Of a stretch of 64,000 bases of DNA, positions 35,881 through 48,978 are shown piece by piece (within the stretch, counting starts at the first letter, position 1; each line of letters begins with the position of its first letter). The DNA comes from Paraescarpia echinospica (Eukaryota > Annelida > Polychaeta > Sabellida > Siboglinidae). The notes under the pieces are model-generated. The model saw nothing but the letters and a program-made list of their open reading frames with translations, was not told the origin of the DNA and ran no database searches. A program made the translations under genes and the position numbers. The stretch spans positions 1,592,270 to 1,656,269 of the forward strand of contig CM034538.1 of the NCBI GenBank assembly GCA_020002185.1, given 5' to 3'.

Positions 35881-37090
35881 TTTAGCTTCAGCTATAATAA
35901 TTATTTAGGATCAAGGTTCTGTGCCTCGGCCCTCGACGAATCCATGTTGAAAAAAATCTTTTTGTTGTCGTCCGTTATCGGTTAGATGAACAGCAGCCTG
36001 CTGATATTTTTGGCAGAAGTTACAAACAAAAGCGAATTGTAGTAGTCCAAACGTGACGTCATCATTACGTTGACAACACGTTCTGTTGTCGACTAAGGCG
36101 GGTAACGGTGCATGATTTGGCCGATGTTATGTAAATGCAGTGAACACGTACTATTTGTACGATAAATCTGCGTCGTCGTGTCAAGGTGTGCATTTGTCTG
36201 ATCAATGTTTCTCGCATACAATTCTCTCTCAAACAAATTGTTTTATTTTTTGTCGCAAAGTATTACACTTGAGGCCAGAATTTCCACAAAATATAAAACG
36301 ACATTTCTGAGAGAATCTGTGCGTCAGTCATTTTACAACCTCAAAGGACCATGTTGCTTGACGGTAAGGTCATGTTATGGATACATAAGTTATTTGTCTT
36401 AAAATAAAGACAACTGGATCAATGACTTGACATACAGTAATGCAACGAATGCAACTAACTGAATTGTCACTATTAAATACTAACACTCGGTGCGAATTGT
36501 ACATCGTGTAACTATTTATACATAAATTCTATCAAATGTATAATCAATTCAGTACAAGGACATTTAATATATTATGATCTTGAAGTAACATTTCACCAAT
36601 TATGTTATTTGTTTGTAGAAATCGTATGAATGTTATAATTATTTAGACCATGTACTAAGTTGCTTAGGAATATATTTCGGAGAGGATTATAATGTAACTA
36701 TGATGCGTGTGTATATCTACGACAAACGTTTCGTATTGATATAACGGTCGTCTGCATGTACACGACATATATATTTGACAGCTACATAAATCGTTTGTCA
36801 GCTTGACCGTCGAGATCGGCATCAGTTGCACTTTGTTTAGTTCTTATTTTGTATTCCGTTTATTTAGACTGTTGTTTCCTTGTGAGTATATGCAAGGCAA
36901 CGCCGATACTAATTCTTTGACCGAGAAAAGGTTCCACCGTGCGATGCACAACTTAGTAACCAGGCCTAAGCGGGTGATATGGTAGACAAATTAACAAACC
37001 ATCTTTCGGTTCATGTGTTACTTGTTTCAATATAAGTTAAATTTTGAATTGTTTCGAAAACATAATATTAACTATTGTTTTATAGTTAGT
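35881..37090. other. No gene seen
   Basis: No recognised exon, repeat or RNA. Open frames at 36,205-36,402 and 36,803-36,985 are short and lack motifs and splice context. Confidence 0.4.
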
Positions 37091-38165
37091 CTGAGAGCCA
37101 ATCATGACCTCTACCCGGATTTGGGGTAAACCAAGACTACCGGCCGCCTACAAAATTTCTGTTAAATGTTCTGTAAAAATAAATAAAGAAATAATCAATA
37201 TAGTAAATGCCACTACATGTTTGGTTGTAATGATTGATGACAAGTTAAACTGGAAAAATCATATGTTTTCAGTAAGATCTAAACTGTCATAGAGTTGTGC
37301 TATTATGTACAAAGCCAGTTTCTTGATTAACAAGCGTGGTATGCATATTTTGTACTATTCTCTTTTCATGCCTTATCATATGTATTGTGCAGAAGTTTGG
37401 GGTAACATATATGCTAAAAAAATTCACTGTTTAGTTTTATTACAGAAAAGCGTTATAAGATTACTTTGTTGTGCCAAGAGACTTGATCATACAAATATAC
37501 TATTTTATAATATGCGTATTCTTAAAGTACCAGATTTAATCAAATTAAAAACTGCTGTAATAATGTTTAAAGCATTTCACTATTGGTTACCAATGAATGC
37601 ACAGCAGTTGTTCAGAATATATGAATCAGTTTATTTAACCAGACATAAATGTAAGTTTATATAAAACTATGCACGTACCAGTCTAAAGAGTATGTGTATT
37701 TCTGTTAAAGGGGTAACATTTTTGAATTTCCTGGACAGTTCACCGATTAGCTGTAGATATGTTCACCAGTTCAAAAAGCAGTATACAGATAAAATATTGA
37801 ATAGCTGTGTTAGAGTTGTAACCCATTCTTGTCGATTACGTAACATCAACAAGACAAATGAAATGACCATTCAGCTGAATGCAAACACATTGTGTTGTTC
37901 AAGAAATGTTCCGGTAGTTTAGTTCTTTTTACCTAACCTAATATGACTATGCATGAAAATGGTGTTGTTGCACTTTGAATTTTTGTTCTTGCAGTTTCGT
38001 TTTAGATATATTATGATGTTAAAAAGCTATTAAAAGGGTTGACATTATAAGTATTGCACTTCTTTTTATCATTTTTAACGGTTTTTATTCATTGGTATAT
38101 GCACTCTATAAATGATGTAAATATGTTGTTGTTGAAATAAATTTAATTAATTAATTCATTCATGT
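37091..38165 (+). mobile_element. 5'-truncated LINE (RT C-terminus and 3' UTR)
   Basis: Plus-strand pieces of an ORF2 C-terminus in two frames: VVMIDDKLNWKNH, SCAIMYKASFLINKRGMH, YSLFMPYHMYCAEVWGN and LLQKSVIRLLC (37,200-37,664), then KGVTFLNFLDSSPI and HQFKKQYTDKIL (37,692-37,810). It ends with AAATAAA and an aattaattaattcattcatt tail at 38,137-38,165. One frameshift and an internal TAG at 37,289-37,291 break it. Confidence 0.8.
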
Positions 38166-39110
38166 CCGGAAGTACAGGTTTTTGTGGGGAGACTCAGGGC
38201 TTGTTATACGTTAGCAAGGGGCGAAAACATCCTGCCGCTGTAAAATACTGCCGCACCGACCTTGGATTCTGGCTGGCATCTGGTCGGTCCTGTTGATTAT
38301 GTGTTTGTTTTTAAGTCATGAAGTAATTTGGCGACTCCTTTTGTTGTGATGGTGATGGTGATGTGTTTTATACTAGTCATGTAATTATATGTCTGTGTAT
38401 ACATTGATGAATGTTGCATGTGCATTGTGCACCACACAATGTTTTATGTATATATAATTGAAATTAGTATAGTCCTTTATATAGTTGGTTTGATGCTAGA
38501 AACACAAGTATGCAATTCACATACACTACATTAATTCATGTATATTTAATGCATATCATACTTATGCTTTCAAGTAATTACAATTCTAGTAACTTAGTAA
38601 TTTAATGCATGTGCAGTGATATATATATAATAATATAACTGGGGTATGTTTAATATACACTGTACACACGTATTCAAATGTTTTATTAAATAAATGGGCA
38701 TTGCCATTATGCCCCATTACTGAGACTCTTTCACTTTACCAACTGAGCAAAGTGCAGTCCAATTACCATATGATATTTACATATTTAATTACAGCTAAGT
38801 ATGCATATGTAAATTTCTGCATGGGCATACTGATGTAAGCAAAAGCCGAGTGGAGTCGAGCTCAGCAGTAAACATGCCTAATGGGTATTCTTGCAGGATT
38901 ATATTCAATTATGTTATACATCTACAAGAACACATTTATTATTATTTTTTTGCTAAAGTATTTTAAGTAACTTTCAAACAAATCTCAATCATTTTAGCAC
39001 CAAATAATGTGTTTTGGCAGTTTGTAGATTACTTGTGCTGAATACAACTTACAACACATTAGTTGGCTAGCATTTACAAATCTTTTCACATATATCCTTT
39101 TGTCAAATAA
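38166..39110. other. No gene seen
   Basis: AT-rich sequence, no supported feature. Confidence 0.4.
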
Positions 39111-39455
39111 TAATAATAATAATGATTTTTTTTCACACAAGCATTGTGTCCATATTGGAAAAAGTAGATCGATGAAATAATACATATAAAATAGAAACAA
39201 ATAAATAAAGATAAAAAATAAATATGTTAAAAAAAGGGTTTCAGAAATATTATCATAATAAATAGCGTATTCCTCTCTATTTTTTAAATAACTTTTCACT
39301 AGCTTTAGAGAGGTGTCGCATATTCCATACCGATGTAGTTTGCTTAATAGAATTGTATGATCTAAAGTATCAAACGCTTTTGATAAATCTAAAAATATAT
39401 TGATAGGTGTTTCATCTGAATCTAGTGCCGTGTTTAGTGTCGTCAGGCTGACTCA
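39105..39455 (-). pseudogene. LINE RT fragment with (ATT)n tail
   Basis: On the minus strand from about 39,450 the peptide contains INIFLDLSKAFDTLDHTILL and KLHRYGICD, the RT block around the first catalytic Asp, then KSYLKNREEYAIYY and loss of frame. The fragment runs into an (ATT)n tail at 39,105-39,125, so it is a rearranged or internally deleted copy. Confidence 0.7.
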
Positions 39456-39744
39456 CTTCCTGTGGCCAGCAACTGTCAAGATGCACAAAGTGATGTCCTT
39501 TGTTGTCCACATGCCTTGTTTGGGCAGGACGTAAACGACAGTCTTTTGTTCAGAATAGTGATTGGTACTGCAATGTTAATACCACTCTCACAACAGTTCA
39601 GTTTTAACATAATTGATCATCGGGATTCTGATTCAAGAGTTAGATGTGGAGCTGTAACTAGTATAGATTCACCAACTGGATGCTAGTTTTGATTCTGAGT
39701 CAGTTAGTTTGGTTGTGAACTGATGGATGACTAATAGTAATAGC

Positions 39745-41012
39745 CCGTCCATGGCGCCTGCCCCTCCTACCATCGTGCCTGGCTCTACCATGGCGTCTGG
39801 CCCTACCATGGCGCCTGGCCCTACCATGGCGCCTGGCCCTCCTACCATGGCGTCTGGCCCTCCTACCATAGCACCTGGCCCTACCATAGCGCCTGACCTT
39901 CCTACCATGGCGCCTGGCCCTACAATGGCGCCTGACCTTCCTACCATGGCGCCTGGCCCTACCATGGCGCCTGACCTTCCTACCATGGCGCCTGGCCCTA
40001 CCATGGCGCCTGGCCCTACCATAGCGCCTGACCTTCCTACCATGGCGCCTGGCCCTACCATGGCGCCTGGCCCTACTATGGCGCCTGACCTTCCTACCAT
40101 GGCGCCTGGCCCTACCATAGCGCCTGACCCTCCTACCATGGCGCTTGGCCCTATCATGGTGCCTGGCTCTCCTACTATGGTGCCTGACCCTACCATGGCG
40201 CCTGACCTTCCTACCATGGCGCCTGACCTTCCTACCATGGCGCCTGACCTTCCTACCATGGCGCCTGGCCCTACCATGGCGCCTGGCCCTACCATGGCGC
40301 CTGGCCCTACCATGGCGCCTGACCCTACCATGGCGCCTGGCCCTACCATGGTGCCTGACCCTACCATGGCGCCTGACCTTCCTACCATGGCGCCTGGCCC
40401 TACCATGGCGCCTGACCTTCCTACCATGGCGCCTGGCCCTACCATGGCGCCTGGCCCTACCATAGCACCTGACCTTCCTACCATGGCGCCTGGCCCTACC
40501 ATGGCGCCTGACCTTCCTACCATGGCGCCTGGCCCTACCATGGCGCCTGGCCCTACCATGGCGCCTGACCTTCCTACCATGGCGCCTGGCCCTACCACGG
40601 CGCCTGACCTTCCTACCATGGCGCCTGTCCCTACCATGGCGCCTGACCTTCCTACCATGGTGCCTGGCTCTACCATGGCGCCTGACCTTCCTACCATGGT
40701 GCCTGGCTCTACCATGGCGCCTGACCTTCCTACCATGGCGCCTGGCCCTACCATGGCGCCTGACCTTCCTACCATGGCGCCAGGCCCTACCATGGCGCCT
40801 GGCCCTACCATGGCGCCTGGCCCTACCATGGCGCCTGGCCCTACCATGGCGCCTGGCCCTACCATGGTGCCTGGCCCTACCATGGCGCCTGACCTTCCTA
40901 CCATGGCGCCTGGCCCTACCATGGCGCCTGACCTTCCTACCATGGCGCCTGACCTTCCTACCATGGCGCCTGACCTTTCTACCATGGCACCTGACCCTAC
41001 CATATCTCACCT
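39745..41012. repeat. 18/21-bp minisatellite, about 1.27 kb
   Basis: Mixed array of 18-bp units (accatggcgcctggccct) and 21-bp units in which the second half is gaccttcct. Both lengths are multiples of three, so several frames stay open for over 400 codons on both strands: TMAPGP/TMAPDLP on plus, AMVGPG/AMVGRSG on minus. No promoter, signal peptide or splice signal ties it to a gene. Most unit variants are gcg to gtg or gca, as expected from CpG deamination. Confidence 0.95.
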
Positions 41013-42480
41013 TTAGTAAGTTCAGTCATATTGTTAACATGTGTCCGCAGGCTAGGCCACTTGTCCCCCCCGCAACCCCCTATGGATCTTCTTGGGGGGC
41101 AGTTTTGCAATAATGCCTTAGAACTTTCAGAATAATAATTGTTCCGGTTACATGTGCTGAAATTTTAGAGTAAGTAGGACATTATATTCTTTCATTATTT
41201 TCATGGGGGAATATTTCAAAGTAGGTTTGCATATGATTATTTTCTTGGCACTCTTTTGTTGTTATTAAGCTATCATCCACATTTTCTTCAGACAAATATG
41301 AAGAAATATATCCGGTATTTTGATGGCTAGAGATTTGTGTTTTACCTTATATGTATTTATACAGGGCTACAGATAAATTATGTGTTGTCCTTGTTATGTT
41401 GGGAGAACTTCTGGGGTTGTCAAGATTTAGGATGGTAAGTTGTGTAACCAGAAACACAAATATTATTCTAAGAAGCCTTAGTAATCATCTGTGCCAGAAA
41501 GGTTATTGCATCGGTAACTGAATCATGCCATCCATAAATCATTTGATAGCTAGCAACGAAATTAATCTCAACTCTACTTTGTCTTTTTGGGGGAAAATTG
41601 ATGGGAAGATTACTAATCTTTGCGTGGATATTTTTATTTTTGTATATAAAACAATTGTGGTTCTGATTTGTTATAGCATGGATTGATTCTCACATTCTCA
41701 CAGGATTGTGACTCACAAGTAACTGCCAAAGGACATTAAAAATTCCTGTTAGTTCACACATCCGACCAAGTTACTTATCAGTAGCTCAGGATTTCTTGCC
41801 CTAATTCAGTGCCTGTTTGGATGATACGTGTTATCTTTCTGCATTCCTCTTTGGCATCTTATCTGTGTAGTGTTTTTTTGGCCATCCTCCTACTGCTCTA
41901 TAGGTTGTGTTTATGGTCTGACATACCAAATATATACACCACGACAACCGCTATGTATACTGGTGTCCTATCCTCTTTCCAACATGCATACATGCATAAA
42001 GAAATAATGTTGAATGTCTACAGGTGGTGCCGCTTGGTGTATAACTATACAAGAAAGATGTCAGTGGTGCCACCGTGTGGGTAGATGTGCAATTATTTTA
42101 CTATGAACTTGTCTGATGTAGAGCAGAATTAATTTTTGTTGTCCAGATTGCTAGATGTTATAAAGGTTTGTTTCTGGAAGTTTCACGGGGTTTGCAAACT
42201 TACCCCACCCACCACAGACCCCACATAAAAGATTGTATGGATGTGAAGCTCAGGACATCTACTCGTTTGTTGCTATAAAATGAACATATTGACATTGTTG
42301 GAGAATTGCTATTTGATCCAATTCTTTATGTTTGCTAGACATTTGCACCCTTGGAAGTTTTACTGTAGACATTCTCCTGCATTACCTGAAGAATGACAAT
42401 GACTTGGGACTTGAAGCATTAATAATGGATAGTCTTCGTACAGTCATTGCAGCGTGGCTGAATACTTCCCAGAGAAGTCG
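41013..42480. other. No gene supported
   Basis: Includes a G/C-rich transposon-like stretch (about 41,040-41,100, with cccccccgcaaccccc and ttcttggggggcag). A 91-residue open frame at 41,809-42,084 shows no motif. Otherwise plain. Confidence 0.35.
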
Positions 42481-42504
42481 AGATGGTGTGCGATTGAACA
42501 GCTC

Positions 42505-42595
42505 TGCCAGGGAGTAAAGTGTAAAGCGCTTTGAGCAGTCGTGAGGACTGCTTACTCCGCTATATAAGAAGTTACCTTTACTTACCTTTTTAGGT
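42505..42595 (+). mobile_element. SINE/LINE-type 3' tail
   Basis: The block gtaaagcgctttgagcagtc followed by actccgctatataagaagtt and a ttaccttta run matches the widespread 3' tail shared by CR1/RTE LINEs and their SINEs (AAAGCGCTTTGAG...GCGCTATATAA). The 5' limit is unclear. Confidence 0.5.
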
Positions 42596-44036
42596 ATATC
42601 ATCTTGTTTGTCATTGCTTGAAGACAACCCGGGTTACTTTGAATGATTTAGTTTTATATTTATAGACTTAATTTTGTGTTAGATGGATGCGAGCAGCTGT
42701 GTCTTCTCTCTGAGTCACTTTCCACTGTAGGTAGACTTGATAAGATTGATCATGCTTACACTTGTTTTACTGGGACAAACACTTTAATTTCTGTGTGAAG
42801 TTGTTCTGAATAAATGCGATGTATGCACGTATATTATTTTGTATCTTAGTAAATAAATTTATTTACAAAAAGTGTTGATGTTGACTGTTTTTATATAACA
42901 CTCATATAGGCCTTCTGTAGTCCACGTATCATACAATATTGCAATGAAGTCTGAATATTAATCAAATTAGTTATTAATCACATTTTTGTGGCCTGATTTT
43001 AAGCAAATCGAAGCAGACATTTAATGTTGATGACAGTTTATTAATAGATTCTGTAATAATTATTCAATTAAGTATACTTTTTATGATATGCAGTTACTCA
43101 CAGTATTTGTTATGATCATAACATAAATGTCAGGTTTATTTTCATTTTACTCAACACGAAAAGACCAGTAGAACATATACAAAATAAGGATTAGAGTCAA
43201 GTAGTGCTTGTTTGGATGCTCCAGTTTGTCCTAAGAAGCAGTGTAGCCCGCCCCACCCATGAGCAATGTATGGTATTGAATCGTGCGTCCTAATGTGTTA
43301 TGCAGTTTTAACAAAAACCTGGACCAATTCGTCCGTAAGGTTATTTATGTGCTAAACATTGAATAACTAATCCGTCAAAGACAAAGTTGTGCAAACTGTT
43401 GTTCTGAGTGCAGTACTTAAAAAATTAGACCAGCAAATTCGAAATCCCAGAAAAAGACGCCTGCGTTAAAAATCGTGTGTCCGATTCCTATACTGTTCTA
43501 AGGCCAGTAGCCTACAATCAATATAAATATGCTATTGACAATTTTTCCAAGAATAATGAATCAATACCAGCTCGTTCTAGACTAAAGTAATGTTATTCCT
43601 GAAGGGCCACGGGATTTGTTGATCGTGAATTATATTAATATTGTCGGCTTTCATCTTCGAGTTCGACGCCGACGGGCTTCATTAGAACTGTCAGTGTAAC
43701 GCTGTCGCTCTCGGCTGCTGCTTTCCTCACACATATTATACTCAGTAAGCATTAAAGTTGTGTAACTAGCATGGCAGTTTGACGCCGGGGTAAAATACAG
43801 TCGATAATTACAAGGGATCAAGGGCAAACAAGTACAGTTTCGCGCAACATTAGTATACTTATAAATATGCAATTGAAACCAAAAACAAGCACCTAGATTT
43901 ATATAAAAAGTTAACTGAAATCATACTGGGCATAATTTATGCATATTCGATCGTGAAAATTGATGTAATAGTCGTCATTACAAATGTACAGGTAATGCGG
44001 TATTATGAGGCACTGTACAGGCAATGCGGTAGATAG

Positions 44037-44119
<83 letters not shown>

Positions 44120-46099
44120 CATATGTGATATATGAATCATACCGGTCAAAAGGGGAAACAAAACTATCTCAGAAGGCTGCTTCCAACACATATCAAACCT
44201 GTACAGTGATAAGGAATACAATAGTAACAAGAACCCGGGGTTGTGGGTGCACACGAAGATCGTCATGTATTTTATTATTATGTAACCACATGTCACATAA
44301 TTAGCCACAGCGTATTATATGTAGCCATACATAAATGCGGTCGCCCAAACACCCCCCCCCACCCTGGTAGAAATAACGAGTAATGTCTAGCAGCCATGCT
44401 GAACTAGGACGACACCCTTATTTGATACAACTGCCCAAAGTGGCATCCAGTCGTTTGCGCATGTCCCATGAAGGATGAATATAACTCTCATACGCACTAC
44501 TCAACCAGTCCCCTGTGCTTTAACTACCTCGGTGGGAAGCCCGCATTGTAATACAAAAGAGGTCTCCCTCACCCCGAAAACTATAACCTGAATAAACCAA
44601 AGGGTTCAAATCCAGCCTAGTCAGAAAGTACATAAGTTTGTTTTGGAAAACATTAACTGTCAGGGGAAGTCAACCCTGTTGTGTAAGGTACGTGAACAAA
44701 GGGACGTCAGGGGGCGAGTTACAAAGCCGCAAACAGAGAATAAGAGTGTGGGCAGTGGGCAGGCAAGGATACGTGGCAGTGGCACACACAACGTACACTG
44801 CTGGTACTCAATAGTTTTAGACCAGCGTACTGTGAAAATTACCCCATCGCGAGAGAAACTTGCATATTTACGACATAGATTTACACGGAATCAGAGGAAT
44901 CCAGACTTTTAACTAAGAGGTTGGATTTCCGGAAAAAGGACAAGAAAGCAACAAGGCAAGAAGCCCAAAATGTTACATCCACAGGAGAAAGGAATCCACC
45001 AGATTCATCATGCGAAGTATATATTGAGTGATAGATACCTTTTGCTTAACTGAAGCACCTAAGGCCCTCTTAACACCATTTAAAAGCATATATACATGTC
45101 AGCAGCTGTGAAAGAGATTGAGGAAACCTGCCTCCAGATGCAAAATACGCACCACATTAATATACTATTTGATGGAGTTGTAGGCTAGTTTCTGGGACAG
45201 AAAAGCTATATAACAAAAGGCATCTTCCCCAGACAGGGGTACTGGGTATATACCAGTTAGATTACAAAAAAACATAAGTATAACTTGCGTTGAGAAGCGT
45301 AGGTAATGCGGGTACTGCGTGCGAACACTTGTCCCTGAAGCCAACGGACTCGGTTATCTATGGAGTCAAGGAAGTCAGGACCTATTCACAATATAAACAA
45401 ACACATTGTACGACATGTGTCATGACAGTGGCGACATAGAAAGCAACACACGTAGGTAATGTCTGGAATAAGGTTTATGCAGGCGAGATATAATGTATGC
45501 CAACACAATGTCAACACCTGGAACGTGCATAGCCGTTAGGCGGAAGTTGTACACCTTTGACAACCAAAACATATAGCTTTAGTACTTCATCAAGAGAGGG
45601 CTTCGAGATGAGAACAACATTTACACATGATACAGTTGTGGTATTATCAGATCAAACTAACACTCATTTATTTGCCCACAAGGGGCCCCATCGCTTGACT
45701 GCCAACACTACAGCCGCCAATTCTTTAAAATTGATATGCAAATCCTGAATCTCTGGACGATCTACCGACCATTTACTGTAAAACCAGTCACCGTCATAGC
45801 AACTGTTGTCACTCATGCATCTGTAAACACAGCTGTAACTGGAATATTGTCCAGAATAAGAGACGATCCAGTGTTTCCCCTGCCTGATATATGTCGAACG
45901 AGGCGGGCCGCCTCACCGTTATTCTATGCCCAAAATACACCGACATTGCCGCCTCGTAGCTATTTCGTGCGCCCATTTTGTTTTGTTATTTCGCGATATA
46001 TTTAGCGTCTGCGAGCGGCGCGAAAAGACACCATCAAGCCACTTATATTCCTGCAAAATGGCAGATTTGTAGCAACATCGTTTAGTCATCTTAACATCA
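42596..46099. other. No gene seen; one (AT)n tract
   Basis: AT-rich, no supported exon or RNA. Contains a long (AT)n run at 44,041-44,114 and a C run at 44,350-44,360. A tRNA B-box-like ggttcaaatcc at 44,605 has no matching A box at the right distance. Confidence 0.4.
44041..44114. repeat. (AT)n microsatellite
   Basis: Uninterrupted ta dinucleotides; cruciform-prone. Open frames reading Y-I through it are artefacts. Confidence 0.97.
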
Positions 46100-47113
46100 T
46101 AGTAGTATAGTAGGTGGTCCAGCGTGTACGAGTGATTATGATTAGAGCAAGAGCAATGACATCATATCTATATCAAGGTCAAGGTCAACTATGTAGGTCA
46201 ACTGTAAAGGTCAGGTGGCGCCACCTGGCTGACATATCAGGAACTACAAGTAACACCCCTGCGCGGATAAGTCGTGAACTAAATATGGGTACTGCTTAAA
46301 TTGGTGCGTCTTATTTATGAAAATTGGCGTCCCCTGATGGAAAGATTACGAACTTAAAAAGAAGTACGGATAGTCAGTGAACTAAATATAAATACTGCTT
46401 AAAGTCGTGCCTCTTGTTTCGTTTTACTCTTTTTACTATGAAAATATGTCAAAGACGTTACTAAATAGGTCTTTGCACATGGACAATGGTTTGTTTTGTG
46501 ATGTAACATAGGTGGAGGTTCATTTTTCAAGTATATCACCCCCTAGCCAGTATCTTTAGAACTATACATAAAATAGGTCGAATTATGACATTAAATAGGT
46601 CAGTGACATCATAAAATAGGTCATTGCGCACGCGCAATTGTGTCTTTTCTTATCCCCATAGGTTGTCGACTATTTGTTTAGGTGTAGGGCCCTCCTAGCC
46701 TATACATTTACAACAATAAAATAGGTCCAAACCTGACGAATGGGTAGAGAACTAGTAAAATAAGTCAAAGTATGTCATTTCTGGTTATCATACAGACCTT
46801 CCCATCACCCTGTTTGTAAATTGTTGCCTATCAATGTCTCTTATTAATAACATACGCCGACTGGTTCGTGTATTAACAAAGAGGTGTTTGTCAATTTTTG
46901 CGTGCCTATGTCTGTTATTAATAGCATATGTGAACTGATTCCTGGACATGTAACATTCTTTGGGACGTCTTTATCAACAAAACCAAGGTCTCCACATCGT
47001 TTAACATACATCAGTGCTATAGTTTTTAATCAATGCTACAGTTTTACATAGGACATTTGCACTTATCTCAGTTGATTGCCTGGTTGCAACCTGGTTTGAA
47101 CTTGTATTTGCTG
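46100..47113 (+). repeat. Left terminal inverted repeat
   Basis: Inverse complement of 50,318-51,460 with about 10-15% drift. It holds repeated aggtcaaggtcaac-type half-sites near the tip (46,175-46,215) and about six copies of aaaataggtc further in (46,465-46,760). It contains one aggtggcgccacctgg palindrome (46,213-46,228) and a CpG-decayed counterpart of the right-hand CTCF-like site (46,321-46,344). Confidence 0.9.
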
Positions 47114-47253
47114 TGCAAATCTCATCTACTCTACCGTCCGTACGTGTAGTTTGTATTCTGCAGTCCGTGCGTGTGTATTTTCAACTCTGCAATCTGTTCG
47201 TGTATTTTCTTCTCTGACGGTCGTTTTTACTCGACACGCCCATGAGACTTTAC

Positions 47254-47260
47254 TATATAA
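47254..47260 (+). promoter_or_regulatory. TATA box of element NADAR gene
   Basis: tactatataagtac, about 130 bp before the best start codon (47,383). Confidence 0.55.
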
Positions 47261-47382
47261 GTACGGTGCTCTGCGACAGCGCCGTAGACGAACCGTGTTG
47301 CCGACCGTTCGCGGCATCTGGCAGCCAACCACAGTCACCGGCTGTCAACCGCCCACCATCACCGTTGTACCACGATAGTACT

Positions 47383-48020
47383 ATGGCTAACGCCAACCTC
47401 AAAACACTCAACTACCACGCGTCTGCAGCCTTCAGCGACAGCGAAGTAAACAAACAAACTAGCCGACCGTTCGCGGCATCTGTCAGCCGCCCACATTCAT
47501 CGTCTGTCAACCGACCAGTCGTACCGTCAAGCCTCTACGTACCGGAACCGGAACCGGAACCACATACCGAACCGGAGGTCGCTGTGAAACCGAAATGCGT
47601 TGAATTTTCCGGGGCCGACTCTCCCTTGTCAAGCCTTTACCCATGAAGGGTCAAAGCATTCGGTCGGGTCTTTAATTCGATCGAGCAAGCCTATCATTAC
47701 AGGAAGGCATTGTATCACGGCGACGTCGAATGCGCAGAGCGCATCAAAGCTGCAAAACACGCACACTTGGCAAAACGAAAAAGCAAACAGATTGGAGAGA
47801 CGAGATCTGGTTGGACCGATGTCCGTGTTCACTGGATGCAACATTTGCTCCTCGCAAAGTTCAAGGCGATTTGCGAGCCGTATTGTTGGCAACCGGAAAT
47901 GCTGAACTGGTGGAGCGTGTACCATCGAAAGAGGGCTTTTGGGTACTTGGTCGTGGCTACAAAAATGGTCGAAACACTATCGGAAAACTATTATGCAATG
48001 TCCGTGACAACCATTTGTAG
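47383..48020 (+). pseudogene. NADAR-domain protein (YbiA/N-glycosidase family), one stop and one frameshift
   Basis: The NADAR family includes N-glycosidases of riboflavin-pathway intermediates and ADP-ribose-releasing enzymes. The start at 47,383 (actATGGCT) was chosen because it follows the TATA box and has a purine at -3 and G at +4. Residues 1-77 are a Ser/Pro-rich linker with a PEPEPEPHTEPE run. The NADAR domain begins FSGADSPLSSLYP, meets an in-frame TGA (47,644-47,646), and continues in the same frame as FGRVFNSIEQAYHYRKAL and then HWMQHLLLAKF. A single missing base near 47,862 moves the rest to the next frame: DLRAVLLATGNAELVE, then FWVLGRGYKNGRNTIGKLL and the vR ending. The domain is therefore complete but twice interrupted. 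AATAAAA at 48,149 gives a poly(A) site. Confidence 0.82.
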
Positions 48021-48339
48021 ATACTACGTTGTATAATATCGACAGTTGGTTGCAAGAATCTGTACCGTAGCTGTGACGAAACAATTTCCAGTCTCTTGTT
48101 CTTGCAGTTATGGAATGTGACCTGTAAATACGTTTGTGTTGTTCATAAAAATAAAATGTGCAAACCTTATCTTGTGTCTTTTTTGGTAGTGTAATGCAAA
48201 GCAAACGTTGGGAACCTTACTCATTGTCTTACACTTAACAAGTATATAGACTATCCGTATTGTCAATACTAAGGTCATCGATTTGCGTAAAACAGGTTTG
48301 TGTACGGTATGCAAGACACAGGAACATTACCATGGATCA

Positions 48340-48710
48340 AACTTAATTAAGCTAAGACCAACAACTTCCATGAACCAAACTTAGATTAACGAGTTGCAAG
48401 AACCAAACTTCTACGACTCTCTTCTTCCGAATACACAGGTGGATCACCTTGTACCAGGTACCGTTGTTGTGGTCTTCGACACGGTGGTCACACTTAAACC
48501 AGCGACTTTCACTGACAAACTTGCAAACAAACCTAAAACATACTTTTAAGCTTACAAATTTGCAAACCAAACTTAGTTCAGCGAGTCGGACAAACGAAAC
48601 ACTAAACTTAGATCAACGAGTTGCACTAATCAAACTTAGACCTCCGAGTTGCACGAAACAAACTTAGAACAACGAGTTTCACGAACCAAACTTAGACCAA
48701 GTTGAGACTC
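48340..48710. repeat. About 36-bp degenerate repeat, plus (CCA)n tract
   Basis: Units accaaacttagaccaacgag / ttgcacgaaccaaactt recur with drift between 48,340 and 48,710; (CCA)n runs follow at 48,769-48,783 and 48,821-48,842. These form the spacer between the two genes of the element. Confidence 0.75.
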
Positions 48711-48978
48711 CGAAGCTCTAGCCACTCCACAACCAACGCTTCTGTGTGTACTAACTGCTATCATCATTTCCACCACCACCACCACTTATGTGTGTACTAA
48801 CTGCTATCATCACTTACATTACCACCACCACCACCACCACCAGGTAAATCACCTAAGATAACCATCACCACCACCGCACACGGTAGACTTGTACAAAGTT
48901 CGTATTTATATTTTAGTGCGTGACATTCATTTCGCAGTTCATTTCGTACTTGACATTTGATCGATAAACACCTACATC

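Noticed and set aside
39669..41016. Proteins of more than 400 residues on both strands
   Set aside because: They are translations of an 18/21-bp minisatellite whose unit length is a multiple of three; no start context, splice or signal evidence.
47644..47646. Selenocysteine TGA in the NADAR genes
   Set aside because: The two TGAs are at different, non-catalytic positions and no SECIS-like element could be recognised by eye; ordinary mutation is simpler.
47855..47870. Programmed -1 frameshift in the element NADAR gene
   Set aside because: Local sequence aagttcaagg is not a slippery heptamer and no strong downstream stem was seen; a one-base deletion is more likely.
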